NCBI RefSeq assembly: GCF_002939305.1
Contig: NZ_MVDI01000013.1
Span: 1-64,000, forward strand
Reading direction: 5' to 3'
Length of the DNA stretch: 64,000 nucleotides
DNA from: Chroococcidiopsis sp. TS-821
Lineage (GTDB): Bacteria; Cyanobacteriota; Cyanobacteriia; Cyanobacteriales; Chroococcidiopsidaceae
Shown: positions 17,869 through 26,973 of the stretch, piece after piece
How the letters are laid out: the number at the start of each line of letters is the position of its first letter
Position numbering within the stretch: position 1 is the stretch's first letter
Translations under genes and position numbers: made by a program
The notes under the pieces: model-generated
Seen by the model: only the letters and a program-made list of their open reading frames with translations
Databases searched by the model: none
Told to the model about the DNA's origin: nothing

Positions 17869-18816
17869 TCACGATACTTGTTTATGACCCAAACTTAGAA
17901 AAATTGTTTCTAAATCCTCTTGAGTACATTGAAAATTAGTTAAAAGAATATTTGCTTGAATAAGCGATCGCAGTAATTCTGCACAATCTTTCTCATTACC
18001 ATCAAAATCTATGCTTACTTGCTTTGGGGCGATAACTTCCCACGCTTTGACTAAAGGATGGTTATTCAATTGTATTTGCAGATCTTGTAAATCACCTAAA
18101 GTTGATAACAATATTTGACGATGACTTAAGCGCCGATACAAATCTTCTAACCGCGCACTTTCGACAAGATAGCCTAACTCCATAATCCCTACTGAAGTAC
18201 ATAATTCAGCTAAGTCACTCAAAATGTGTGAGGAAATGAGAATTGTCATTCCGGCTTCTTGAAGTACCTTAATAATCTCGCGAAATTGCCTTCTGGCGAT
18301 TGGGTCAAGTCCCGAAACTGGTTCATCGAGTAGAAGTAAAATTGGTTCGTGTAGAATTGTTCGTGCTAAACTTAGGCGCTGTTTCATCCCTCGCGAAAGC
18401 GTGGAAATCAAACTTTTACGCTTGTATTGCAGTTGCACAAGTTCTAAAACTTCATGGAGTCGTTGCGTGCGACGCGGTTCTCGTAAGTAATATAACCGTG
18501 CAAAATAATCGAGGTAATCCCAAACTGTGAGATTGTCGTACAGCGGAAAATTATCAGGAAGATAGCCCAAGCGGCGTTTGAGCGTAACATGACTTTGGTC
18601 TAATAATAAGCGATCGCCATGAAGATAAATCTCGCCCTTTGTTGGTTCTTCCGCTGTTGCTAACATCCGAATTAATGTTGTTTTACCCGCGCCGTTTGGT
18701 CCAATTAACCCATAAACTTCACCCGTTGCGATTTGTAAATCAACGTCATTGACAGCAACATGACGGTCAAATTGCTTCGTCAAACCGCAAGTCCGAACCG
18801 CGAGTTCTCTTGCCAT
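17869..18816 (-). CDS. ABC transporter ATP-binding protein
   Basis: A 315-residue cytosolic ATPase of the DRA/CcmA-NatA group. Walker A GPNGAGKTT is at about residues 38-46 and the ABC signature LSRGMKQRLSLARTI at about 138-152. Walker B LLLLDEPVSGLD follows at about 160-171, with the switch His in SSHILSDL. The C-terminal region after 220 is the extension typical of ATPases that drive ABC-2 permeases. It pairs with the permease directly downstream and is divergent from leuB. Confidence 0.88.
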   Translation of the reverse strand: MARELAVRTCGLTKQFDRHVAVNDVDLQIATGEVYGLIGPNGAGKTTLIRMLATAEEPTKGEIYLHGDRLLLDQSHVTLKRRLGYLPDNFPLYDNLTVWDYLDYFARLYYLREPRRTQRLHEVLELVQLQYKRKSLISTLSRGMKQRLSLARTILHEPILLLLDEPVSGLDPIARRQFREIIKVLQEAGMTILISSHILSDLAELCTSVGIMELGYLVESARLEDLYRRLSHRQILLSTLGDLQDLQIQLNNHPLVKAWEVIAPKQVSIDFDGNEKDCAELLRSLIQANILLTNFQCTQEDLETIFLSLGHKQVS

Positions 18817-18949
18817 AAATGCTTAGTAACATATTTGACACTAGCGTAACTCTTTTTTGGGCGACACACTATCCATTCCCAAAACTGTAACGCCCCTCAC
18901 CCCTCCTTTGCTGTATGATCAATGACTTGCAAGCGTTGCCAGAAAAACT

Positions 18950-20041
18950 ATGACTACTCAGTACCGCATTACCCTCTTACCAGGCGATGGCATTGGTCCA
19001 GAAATCATGTTAGTCGCGGTAGATGTACTGAAGGTAGTGGGTAAACAGCTAGATATCCGTTTTGAATTTCAAGAAGCCTTGATTGGAGGTGCAGCGATTG
19101 ATGCGACAGGAGAACCGCTACCACCCACGACACTAGAAATGTGTAAAAACAGCGATGCTGTTTTGCTTGCGGCGATCGGTGGTTACAAGTGGGACAATCT
19201 ACCGCGTCATCTCCGCCCAGAAACCGGATTACTTGCACTGCGTGCGGGTTTGGGACTATTTGCTAACTTGCGCCCAGCTAAAATTTTGCCACAACTAATC
19301 GATGCCTCTAGCTTGAAGCCGGAAGTTGTTGCTGGCGTAGATATCATGGTGGTACGCGAACTGACTGGCGGAGTTTATTTTGGTCAACCCAAAGGCATTT
19401 TCACCACCGAAACCGGAGAAAAACGCGGTGTGAATACAATGGCGTACACCGAAGCCGAAATCGATCGCATCGGGCGCGTCGCGTTTGAAACCGCACGAAA
19501 ACGCCAAAGAAAACTTTGTTCAGTCGATAAAGCAAATGTGTTAGAAGTTTCGCAGTTGTGGCGCGATCGCATGACGCAATTAGCCACCGAATACCCGGAC
19601 GTCGAACTTTCGCATATGTACGTCGATAACGCCGCGATGCAGTTGGTGCGCTATCCCAAGCAATTTGACACGATTGTGACAGGTAATCTCTTCGGTGACA
19701 TCCTTTCGGATGCAGCGGCGATGTTGACAGGAAGTATCGGAATGTTACCTTCTGCCAGTTTAGGCGCTTCTGGTCCTGGAGTGTTTGAACCTGTTCATGG
19801 TTCCGCCCCCGACATTGCAGGACAAGATAAAGCGAATCCTTTAGCGCAAGTTCTAAGTGCGGCGATGATGCTGCGCTATGGATTAAATCAACCTGTAGCC
19901 GCCGATCGCATCGAAAATGCGGTGTTGCAAGTTTTAGATCGCGGCGATCGCACTGGCGATATTATGTCTCCAGGAATGAATCTCTTAGGCTGTCGGGCAA
20001 TGGGTGAAGCTTTGATTGAAGTTTTGAGAAATGAGGGGTGA
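18950..20041 (+). CDS. leuB: 3-isopropylmalate dehydrogenase
   Basis: A 363-residue enzyme of leucine biosynthesis that oxidises and decarboxylates 3-isopropylmalate with NAD+. Landmarks are the N-terminal [12 protein letters not shown], the substrate-binding arginines in [15 protein letters not shown] (about residues 92-106), [10 protein letters not shown] (about 135-144) and the metal-site segment [28 protein letters not shown] (about 244-271). The NAD-binding [14 protein letters not shown] closes the set. Length is normal. No other leu genes are near, as usual in cyanobacteria. Confidence 0.95.
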   Translation: MTTQYRITLLPGDGIGPEIMLVAVDVLKVVGKQLDIRFEFQEALIGGAAIDATGEPLPPTTLEMCKNSDAVLLAAIGGYKWDNLPRHLRPETGLLALRAGLGLFANLRPAKILPQLIDASSLKPEVVAGVDIMVVRELTGGVYFGQPKGIFTTETGEKRGVNTMAYTEAEIDRIGRVAFETARKRQRKLCSVDKANVLEVSQLWRDRMTQLATEYPDVELSHMYVDNAAMQLVRYPKQFDTIVTGNLFGDILSDAAAMLTGSIGMLPSASLGASGPGVFEPVHGSAPDIAGQDKANPLAQVLSAAMMLRYGLNQPVAADRIENAVLQVLDRGDRTGDIMSPGMNLLGCRAMGEALIEVLRNEG

Positions 20042-20127
20042 GTTAACCTCATTAAAACTCATAACAGGGTGCAACAAAGATCGGTAGTGCATATAAAATC
20101 TAAACGAACTTAATTGACCTACTAGAA

Positions 20128-20343
20128 TTGAGTGACCCTATACTACTAAGAGCGGCTCGTCAAATCTATCTCACCTATCGAGAATTGCGACCAGACACCG
20201 CCAAACAACCAACAGGTGTGGTAATCAATCGCTTAACCTATCGTGGGAGGTTACTTTTTTCCAAAAAACCAATTCTTCTACCTTTAGAGGAATTCATTCC
20301 CATCGGTGAAATTGAAAACAACGAAGACGAATCTGATTTTTGA
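20128..20343 (+). CDS. small conserved-type hypothetical protein
   Basis: 71 residues starting at a TTG (TTGAGTGACCCT). The sequence is basic and aromatic in the middle (YLTYRELRPDTAKQPTGVV, RLTYRGRLLFSKKP) and acidic at the end (EIENNEDESDF). It lacks membrane helices and I recognise no named family. It lies between leuB and pilD with the same direction, 86 bp after leuB. The reading frame and composition argue that it is real. Confidence 0.6.
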   Translation: MSDPILLRAARQIYLTYRELRPDTAKQPTGVVINRLTYRGRLLFSKKPILLPLEEFIPIGEIENNEDESDF

Positions 20344-20419
20344 TCGCTGATGGCGAGTGCTTCTAAACAAAGTAGGGAAACATAATGAAGGAAAAAGCCC
20401 TACACTATAGTTCCTCTTA

Positions 20420-21244
20420 ATGATCGACTTTCTATTTACGAGCTTCGCTACTGTCATTGTATTTGCCTTAGGCGCATCCATTGGTAGCTTTATCAATGTC
20501 GTTGTTTACCGCTTACCCGCTGGATTATCTATTGTTTCGCCACCTTCGCGCTGTCCGCGTTGCTTGCATCGGTTAGGGAAAGGAGAAAATATTCCCGTTC
20601 TAGGTTGGTTACGGTTAAAAGGGCGCTGTCGTCACTGTCGTGCAGCGATCGCCGTTCGCTATCCGCTGGTAGAAGCTGCGACAGGATTGATATTTTTACT
20701 GATTTTTTGGCGATTTGGTGTTTCGATGCAAACAATCGGATCTTGGATATTTTGCAGTTGGCTATTGGCATTATCACTGATCGACCTTGATACAATGACG
20801 CTACCAGATCGCTTGACAAAATCAGGATTAGTTGTCGGTTTGCTCTTTGGCGTCATCGCCAGTTTAATCGTACAAGCCCCTGTCGAGGGGGTCGCGTATC
20901 AGTTCATGTCGCGTGTCGTTGGCGCAGTGTTAGGAATCTGGATGTTTGATGCGATCGCGCTATTCGGTTCGCTAGCACTAGGACAAGCAGCAATGGGCGC
21001 AGGAGATGCTAAATTAGCTGCAATGTTGGGCGCATGGTTAGGGTGGAAATATCTCTTGTTAGCGGGGTTTCTAGCGTGTGCTATTGGCGCATTTATAGGT
21101 GGCGGGGCGATCGCCTTAGGTATCCTCTCTAGACGGCAGAAAATGCCTTTTGGTCCCTTTCTCGCGCTAGGTGCAGTCATTGCCCTCTTCAGTGGCGATG
21201 CGATTCTCGCTGCCTATTTCCGGTTAATCTTTCCGGCAATTTAA
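20420..21244 (+). CDS. pilD: type IV prepilin peptidase
   Basis: A 274-residue polytopic A24 aspartic protease that cleaves and N-methylates type IV pilin precursors in the inner membrane. The N-terminal domain is present, with two CxxC pairs (CPRC and CRHC) forming the cytosolic zinc site at about residues 41-73. The two catalytic aspartates are visible in DLDTMTLPD (about 115-123) and GAGDAKLAAMLG (about 193-204). About seven further hydrophobic segments follow. Type IV pili drive phototaxis and DNA uptake; a comFB gene lies at 62 kb. Confidence 0.92.
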   Translation: MIDFLFTSFATVIVFALGASIGSFINVVVYRLPAGLSIVSPPSRCPRCLHRLGKGENIPVLGWLRLKGRCRHCRAAIAVRYPLVEAATGLIFLLIFWRFGVSMQTIGSWIFCSWLLALSLIDLDTMTLPDRLTKSGLVVGLLFGVIASLIVQAPVEGVAYQFMSRVVGAVLGIWMFDAIALFGSLALGQAAMGAGDAKLAAMLGAWLGWKYLLLAGFLACAIGAFIGGGAIALGILSRRQKMPFGPFLALGAVIALFSGDAILAAYFRLIFPAI

Positions 21245-21304
21245 TTTATTCTCCTCTGCGTCCTGTACTCTCTCCGACTGCCTCAGTTCTGCTAAAATCT
21301 CTGT

Positions 21305-21535
21305 GTGTCATGGATCACGCTAAGAACCACAAGCAGGCGCTGGGAAGCTGAGTTAATGTGTCAATTGTTAACGGCGCACGATATTCCTGCGCGGGTAGTT
21401 GACTTGGGAATAGCGTCATATTTTGGCAGCGGTAGCCCAGCTGCGTTACAAGTCCACGCTCAAGATCGATGGGCAGCGCTACTTTTACTCAGCCCGATTG
21501 AAGCCGAGGACGATGATACATCGTCTAGCGAATAG
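21305..21535 (+). CDS. DUF2007-like small protein
   Basis: 76 residues from a GTG start (GTGTCATGGATC). The pattern is LRTTSRRWEAELMCQLLTAHDIPARVVD...SGSPAALQVHAQDRWAALLLL, followed by an acidic tail. It matches the DUF2007 'putative prokaryotic signal-transducing protein' style, a small PII-like alpha/beta fold. No ligand or partner is known to me. It lies between pilD and accD, same strand. Confidence 0.65.
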   Translation: MSWITLRTTSRRWEAELMCQLLTAHDIPARVVDLGIASYFGSGSPAALQVHAQDRWAALLLLSPIEAEDDDTSSSE

Positions 21536-21707
21536 TTGGAATACCAAGATTTTTGGGGTTAGGCAATTATCTGAGTTTTCACCCTCTGCCTTCTTGCTTC
21601 CTACCCCTCGCCACACCATCCAAAACTAAAAATTATAGGAGTTTATTTCCAAGCGGCTCCTGACTTGATTAATATAAATATTGCTACTCAAAATATGGCA
21701 AAGTTTA

Positions 21708-22628
21708 ATGTCTCTGTTTGATTGGTTTGCAAATCGGCGAAAGTCTGGTCCTATTAGCCAGGAACGCCAAGAGCGTGACATTGCTGATGGGTTGTGGAGT
21801 AAATGTGCGGCTTGTGGAGTTTTGGCGTATACCAAAGACCTGCGAGCTAATCAAATGGTCTGCCCAGAGTGTGGACATCACGTACGGGTAGATAGCAACG
21901 AACGCATCCGACAATTGATCGACGCGAATACCTGGCAACCACTCGATGAGTCGATCGGCCCAACCGATCCGCTACAATTTCGCGATCGCAAAGCGTATAG
22001 CGATCGCCTCCGCGAAACGCAGGAAAAAACTGGGTTAGTCGATGCTGTCCAAACAGGTTTCGGGCAACTCGATAAATTGCCTGTCGCTTTGGCAGTGATG
22101 GACTTCCGATTTATGGGCGGTAGTATGGGTTCGGTTGTCGGCGAAAAAATTACGCGCTTAATCGAACGCGCCACCCAAAAGCGCTATCCCGTAATTATTG
22201 TTTGTGCATCGGGTGGAGCAAGAATGCAAGAGGGAATGCTCAGCCTCATGCAAATGGCAAAAATTTCCGCTGCCTTAGAATGCCATCGCGAAGCTCGACT
22301 TTTATACATTCCTGTTTTGACAAATCCAACAACCGGTGGAGTCACTGCCAGCTTTGCCATGTTGGGCGATATCATCATCGCCGAACCCAAAGCAACGATC
22401 GGATTTGCTGGTCGCCGCGTTATCGAACAAACGTTACGCGAAAAGTTACCAGAAGAGTTTCAAACTGCAGAAGATTTATTGCAGCACGGCTTTGTCGATG
22501 CGATCGTGCCGAGAACTCAACTGAAAAAAACGCTAGCACAGCTAATCGACCTGCACCAACCCGTCGCCCCTACGCATCACCAGATATTGCAACTAGAAGC
22601 AATTGCGTTAACGGCGAGAGAAGGATGA
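21708..22628 (+). CDS. accD: acetyl-CoA carboxylase carboxyltransferase, beta subunit
   Basis: 306 residues from the ATG at 21708 ([12 protein letters not shown]); an upstream in-frame TTG is less likely. An N-terminal C4 zinc finger (CAACGVLAY...CPECGHH, about residues 29-53) precedes the crotonase-like carboxyltransferase domain, with [21 protein letters not shown] near 165-185 and [13 protein letters not shown] near 205-217. With AccA it moves the carboxyl group from biotin to acetyl-CoA in fatty acid synthesis. AccA, AccB and AccC are not in the window. Confidence 0.95.
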   Translation: MSLFDWFANRRKSGPISQERQERDIADGLWSKCAACGVLAYTKDLRANQMVCPECGHHVRVDSNERIRQLIDANTWQPLDESIGPTDPLQFRDRKAYSDRLRETQEKTGLVDAVQTGFGQLDKLPVALAVMDFRFMGGSMGSVVGEKITRLIERATQKRYPVIIVCASGGARMQEGMLSLMQMAKISAALECHREARLLYIPVLTNPTTGGVTASFAMLGDIIIAEPKATIGFAGRRVIEQTLREKLPEEFQTAEDLLQHGFVDAIVPRTQLKKTLAQLIDLHQPVAPTHHQILQLEAIALTAREG

Positions 22629-22826
22629 GTGGCTAGTGATGAGTGATGAGTTATGTTCGCGTAGCGTGCCAAAGGCATTTATTAAAAGAATCTTAATAAC
22701 TCAACACGCCTCGGCTTCCCTGCTGGAAAAACTCAGATTCTTATCAAAAGTAAACAAATTGCTCAGTGACATGATATTGATATTAGAGCAGCTTAATCTC
22801 TAACAGTCACTTAACAATCATTCATT

Positions 22827-23024
22827 ATGGGTTTTGCAGATGTGTCCATTGCAGAATTAGCAGCGGACTACAACCTCACAGTAGAAGAAGTGTTTTCTTT
22901 GTGCGAGCAACTGGGTATTGCTTACAAGTCGTCTAAGACTCGTCTGCCCTTAGAAGATGCCAAAGCAATTATCTCCCACATTAAGGAGAAAGAGACAGAT
23001 TCTCAAACAGAGACTTCTACATGA
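22827..23024 (+). CDS. IF-2 N-terminal-like small protein
   Basis: 65 residues. MGFADVSIAELAADYNLTVEEVFSLCEQLGI is the helix-rich pattern of the translation initiation factor IF-2 N-terminal (IF2_N) module. The rest is a short linker and an acidic/Thr-rich tail. It is far too small to be IF-2. The small size and the site upstream of psbV are as in other cyanobacteria. Function unknown. Confidence 0.65.
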   Translation: MGFADVSIAELAADYNLTVEEVFSLCEQLGIAYKSSKTRLPLEDAKAIISHIKEKETDSQTETST

Positions 23025-23181
23025 TATTGCGTCAGAACTTCCTTGTACGAGTGTCGCGTATCTTCAGGTGCAAAGCCCGTAACTGGCAAGCGCCATCACA
23101 ACTCAAATGAAATGTGATGAGGAAGAGATTAAGCTATCGCTTATAAAGCTGTGTTGAGGTCGAAATTTTTAAGAGGAAACA

Positions 23182-23673
23182 ATGTTTAAAAGATTGATCG
23201 GGCTTGCGGTGGCTACTATATTGCTGACATTTGGTGTCATTGTCGGCAAGGCAGCCGCAGTGGAACTAAGCGAAGCTGTGCGAACAGTACCGCTGAATGA
23301 CCAAGGCGATACCATGGTGCTGAGCCTCAAACAAGTCCAAGAAGGGAAACGCTTATTTAACTTTGCTTGCGCGCAGTGTCACGTTGGAGGTGTCACTAAG
23401 ACAAACCAAAACGTAGGGCTAGACCCCGAAACACTTGCTTTGGCAACCCCACCCCGCAATAATATTGAGGGACTTGTGGATTACATGCACAACCCCACTA
23501 CCTATGACGGTGAAGAAGAAATTGCAGAGTTACACCCTAGCACCAAGAGTGCGGATATTTACCCAGCAATGCGGAATCTTACCGAGGATGACTTAGTGGC
23601 GATCGCAGGTCATATTCTGCTCCAGCCCAAAATTGTCGGCGATCGCTGGGGCGGCGGCAAGATTTACTACTAA
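23182..23673 (+). CDS. psbV: photosystem II cytochrome c-550
   Basis: A 163-residue precursor: signal peptide about 1-26 (cleavage after GKAAA), mature start VELSEAVRTVPLN. The haem site CAQCH is at residues 63-67 and the second axial ligand is His118 in AELHPSTKS. It is an extrinsic lumenal subunit of PSII that stabilises the Mn cluster and its Ca2+/Cl- requirement. The sequence ends with DRWGGGKIYY, the normal PsbV terminus. GAGGAAACA precedes the ATG. A hairpin follows, then psbV2 and petE. Confidence 0.96.
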   Translation: MFKRLIGLAVATILLTFGVIVGKAAAVELSEAVRTVPLNDQGDTMVLSLKQVQEGKRLFNFACAQCHVGGVTKTNQNVGLDPETLALATPPRNNIEGLVDYMHNPTTYDGEEEIAELHPSTKSADIYPAMRNLTEDDLVAIAGHILLQPKIVGDRWGGGKIYY

Positions 23674-23685
23674 ACTCTTGTCAAC

Positions 23686-23745
23686 AAGCGATTAGCTTTT
23701 AGCCATTAGCTAACCAAAGCAAAGCTAAGAGCTAATTGCTTTTCT
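23686..23745 (+). terminator. hairpin after psbV
   Basis: AAGCGATTAGCTTTTAGC (23686-23703) pairs with GCTAAGAGCTAATTGCTT (23724-23741), leaving a few mismatches, and a T-rich tail (TTTCTG) follows. It probably ends psbV transcription before psbV2, or lets part of it read through. Confidence 0.6.
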
Positions 23746-23831
23746 GTTATTTAGATTAACTGCAATTTTTCTCACGAGTATCTCAATTTCTAGCCATTCA
23801 CCCTACCGTAATCGCGTTTCAATTTAAATAA

Positions 23832-24326
23832 ATGTTAAGTACAAGCTGCGTGCGCCGTGTAATTATAATTTGGTCTATCGTTGTCGTTCTATTCCTACAG
23901 ATTACTTCTCCCGCTCTTGCTGCTGTTGACCCTTATCTCGCGCGCTATTTGCGTCTTACTGAACCAATTGCCTTAGAAGTTGACGAACAAGGCACTACCC
24001 GCGAGTTTTCCCTCGAAGAAATATCACAAGGCAAAGTACTTTTTGAGAACAACTGCCTAAACTGTCACGTAGGCGGCGCAACACTCCCAGATCCCCAAAC
24101 CTCACTAGCACTGAATAAGCTAAAAGGAGCCAACCCTCCCAGAGATAATGTGAATAATCTTGTCGCCTTTCTCCGACAGCCAATGACCTACGATGGCTCG
24201 GAAGAAACATACTGGTGTCGCCAAGTACCTGAATCCTGGATGTCACAAGAGGAAATAGAAAGCTTAGCCGCGTTTGTTCTTACAGCAGCACAAAAGGCTA
24301 AAGGATGGGGTGCAGAAGAGTTCTAA
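23832..24326 (+). CDS. psbV2: cytochrome c-550-like protein PsbV2
   Basis: A 164-residue paralogue of PsbV. The signal peptide is about residues 1-30 (cleavage after ALA), then AVDPYLARYL. The haem motif CLNCH is at 75-79. In the PsbV counterpart of the second axial-ligand segment this protein has ETYWCRQ, so Cys129 stands where PsbV has His. PsbV2 of Thermosynechococcus is known for a His/Cys haem with a very low potential. The C-terminal GWGAEEF differs from PsbV. Placed directly after psbV and before petE. Its role in the lumen is not settled. Confidence 0.9.
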   Translation: MLSTSCVRRVIIIWSIVVVLFLQITSPALAAVDPYLARYLRLTEPIALEVDEQGTTREFSLEEISQGKVLFENNCLNCHVGGATLPDPQTSLALNKLKGANPPRDNVNNLVAFLRQPMTYDGSEETYWCRQVPESWMSQEEIESLAAFVLTAAQKAKGWGAEEF

Positions 24327-24459
24327 GGCATTTTTGTGTCACATCCAGTGCGTTTTTTGATTTTTTATAAGAAAAAATGTATCTATGACAACTTGTCGTA
24401 CTTGGTGTTTGTTTTTATTTAAAATTAAATAGCGACGATAAACCTCTTTGGAGAAAACT

Positions 24460-24879
24460 ATGAAATTTATTGCTGCAACTTTGCGGCGCTTCGGTACAGT
24501 TGTATTAGCACTCGTACTCGTTGTCGGTAGCTTTGCGTTCTTTGCTCCTACAGCAGCGGCCGAAACTTACCAAGTTAAACTAGGTTCAGATAAAGGAATG
24601 TTAGTTTTCGATCCAGCAAAACTAACAATTAAACCTGGTGACACAATTGAATGGATAAACAACAAAGTACCTCCCCATAACGTTGTCTTCGATGCAGCCA
24701 AGAATCCCACTAAGAGTGCAGATTTAGCAAAAAGTCTGTCTCACAAGCAGTTGCTCATGACACCAGGTCAACAAGTTAAAACCACCTTCCCAGAAGATGC
24801 ACCTGCAGGCGATTACACCTACTACTGCGAACCCCACCGCGGTGCTGGTATGATTGGCACCATCACTGTTGAAGGCTAA
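24460..24879 (+). CDS. petE: plastocyanin
   Basis: 139 residues from the ATG at 24460 (GGAGAAAACT precedes it; a TTG four codons upstream is less likely). The lumenal signal peptide ends after PTAAA, and the mature protein begins ETYQVKLGS. The four type-1 copper ligands are His73 (PPHNVVF), Cys123, His126 and Met131 (YYCEPHRGAGM). It carries electrons from cytochrome b6f to photosystem I. Plastocyanin is copper-induced in many cyanobacteria, but no regulatory site was identified here. A terminator follows. Confidence 0.96.
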   Translation: MKFIAATLRRFGTVVLALVLVVGSFAFFAPTAAAETYQVKLGSDKGMLVFDPAKLTIKPGDTIEWINNKVPPHNVVFDAAKNPTKSADLAKSLSHKQLLMTPGQQVKTTFPEDAPAGDYTYYCEPHRGAGMIGTITVEG

Positions 24880-24938
24880 TCGTGCTACTTGCGAGTTGCG
24901 TGGTATAAATTAATTTCGCACGAGATAACTTCATATCA

Positions 24939-24979
24939 ATGCCTCAAGAGCCACAACATCAACTCTTGGGGCATTTTGA
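24939..24979 (+). terminator. terminator after petE
   Basis: AATGCCTCAAGAG (from 24939) pairs with CTCTTGGGGCATT (24963-24975), a long stem with few mismatches, followed by TTTGATT. It lies about 60 bp after the plastocyanin stop. Confidence 0.7.
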
Positions 24980-25244
24980 TTGTTGAATAGCATAGAGTGG
25001 CTCTTCTCCCAGTTTTGGGCTACCGCGTACGTATCCCCTAAATACACCCTAGTGCGCCTTTGGCAGTATTATCCCGTGGTAGCAACTGGCGTGGATTTAA
25101 GAGGCTGAAGTTGGTATAGTTACTCAGCAATAACACTCTTTCAATACACTTTCACACCAACTCGTTGCTAAATCCATCCACTAGTTAGAAGATATAAAGT
25201 TAAAAATTGGTTATTGTGGTTGCCAGTTTCGCACAACAAAACGC

Positions 25245-25958
25245 ATGGTTCCTATTCGAGATAATAATCCCACGTCAATTACGCCTTACGTTACCTACGG
25301 GCTAATTGCGGCTAACGTTCTAGCCTTCTTATATGAAGCAAGTCTATCACCACAGCAACTTGATGCCTTTTTCCATTTAGCGGCAATTGTCCCGCGCGAA
25401 CTATCTGCTAGCTTTGCCGGAATTCCCGTAAATCAACCTGTACCAGAGTGGGCGACTTTAATCACATCGCAATTCCTCCACGGTGGGCTTTTGCATCTAG
25501 GAGGAAATATGCTGTTTTTGTGGATTTTTGGCAATAATGTCGAAGACCGTTTGGGACATTTTAAGTTTTTGTTCTTCTACCTAACTTGCGGCGTTTTAGC
25601 AGGCTTAGCGCAGTGGTTCTTCTCGCAAGGTTCGTCAATTCCTTCGTTGGGTGCAAGTGGCGCGATCGCAGGCGTGATGGGTGCATACATTATTCGCTTC
25701 CCCACGGCTGAGGTGTTAACGCTCATTCCCTTAGGATTTTACTTTCCGGCAGTGCGACTTCCCGCGTTTTACTTTCTCGGTTTTTGGTTTCTCCAGCAAG
25801 CTGCGTATGGCTTTGCGAGCTTAGAAGCTCGTACTAATATTGGTATGGAAAGCGGTGGAATTGCCTACTGGGCGCACGCTGGTGGTTTCGTCTTCGGTGC
25901 GATTTTAGGTCCACTCTTAGGCTTATTTAAAGACGATTCGCAGCAAGAATATCTCTAA
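25245..25958 (+). CDS. rhomboid intramembrane serine protease (copy 1)
   Basis: A 237-residue polytopic protein of about six or seven membrane helices. The catalytic serine lies in GASGAIAGVMGAY at about residues 140-152, and the histidine lies in YWAHAGGFVFGAILG at about 203-217. The HGGLLHLGGNMLFLWIFGNNVEDRLGH segment (loop 1, conserved Asn and Arg) is present. Rhomboids cleave transmembrane substrates in the bilayer. The start MVPIRDNNPTSITPYV is shared with copy 2. The two are tandem duplicates with 240 bp between them. Confidence 0.88.
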   Translation: MVPIRDNNPTSITPYVTYGLIAANVLAFLYEASLSPQQLDAFFHLAAIVPRELSASFAGIPVNQPVPEWATLITSQFLHGGLLHLGGNMLFLWIFGNNVEDRLGHFKFLFFYLTCGVLAGLAQWFFSQGSSIPSLGASGAIAGVMGAYIIRFPTAEVLTLIPLGFYFPAVRLPAFYFLGFWFLQQAAYGFASLEARTNIGMESGGIAYWAHAGGFVFGAILGPLLGLFKDDSQQEYL

Positions 25959-26196
25959 GCACAGAATGTAAAGGGAAAACACTTTCCTTTTACTTCTGCA
26001 TCAAATGGGGCAAAAAATATAGATTTAAAACTTAGCCTTTATTACCGTTCATTTCAAGAAAAAACACGCTGGTAACTGCTTAAAGATTGCATGCCAGCAA
26101 TAAAGGATTTAGCTTTTAGCTATCATGAATAATTAGTGGTGGTAAAGCAGCAGACGATACATTAGCATTTGTATTTGATGAATAGGAAGCAAATCT

Positions 26197-26889
26197 GTGG
26201 TACCACTGCGAGATAATAACCCAACATCGATCACTCCCTATGTAACCTATGCGCTAGTTGGCGCAAATATATTCATTTTCTTATATCAAGCTACGCTGTC
26301 ACCGCAAGAACTACAAGCATTTTTCAATCGCGCAGCAGTTGTACCGTGTCAACTCTCATCAACCTGTCCTGTTCCTGTCGATCAGGGCATTCCCGAATGG
26401 TTGACGCTCATTACATCGCAATTTTTGCACGGCGGTCTGCTGCATTTAGGCGGCAATATGCTCTTTTTGTGGGTGTTTGGTAACAATATTGAAGATCGTT
26501 TAGGTCATATCAAATATCTGATTTTCTACCTCAGTTGTGGTGTTTTAGCGGCATTAGCACAGTGGTTTTTTTCCCAAAATTCTACGACTCCGATGGTAGG
26601 TGCGAGTGGCGCGATCGCTGGAGTCATGGGCGCATACATTCTCCGCTATCCTAAAGCTCAAGTATTAACTCTCGTTCCTATCGGGTTTTTCATCACAACA
26701 TTCCGCATTCCGGCGTATTTCTTTTTAGGATTTTGGTTCGTTCAGCAAGCATTCTACGGTATAGCAAGCTTACCTGCACGCACTAACATAGGAATGGAAG
26801 GCGGCGGTGTTGCCTACTGGGCGCACGCTGGTGGTTTCGTATTTGGCGCAATTTTAGGTCCGATGTTGGGTTTAATGCGGCGCGATTAG
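26197..26889 (+). CDS. rhomboid intramembrane serine protease (copy 2)
   Basis: 230 residues from a GTG start; the first residues VPLRDNNPTSITPYVTYA align with copy 1. The catalytic Ser is in GASGAIAGVMGAY, the His in YWAHAGGFVFGAILG, and loop 1 is HGGLLHLGGNMLFLWVFGNNIEDRLGH. A cysteine-containing insert (PCQLSSTCPVP) replaces the shorter loop of copy 1, and the C-terminus ends in a short MRRD tail. Both copies look active. The split into two copies suggests different substrates. The ~235-bp gap between the copies holds only promoter-like AT-rich DNA. Confidence 0.87.
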   Translation: MVPLRDNNPTSITPYVTYALVGANIFIFLYQATLSPQELQAFFNRAAVVPCQLSSTCPVPVDQGIPEWLTLITSQFLHGGLLHLGGNMLFLWVFGNNIEDRLGHIKYLIFYLSCGVLAALAQWFFSQNSTTPMVGASGAIAGVMGAYILRYPKAQVLTLVPIGFFITTFRIPAYFFLGFWFVQQAFYGIASLPARTNIGMEGGGVAYWAHAGGFVFGAILGPMLGLMRRD

Positions 26890-26973
26890 GTAAAGGGGTA
26901 AGGGATGTGCCTTACCCTGCTAACCATTCACGACAGGAAATCCTTTGCAATTGCCTTCAGATAATACGAGCAA

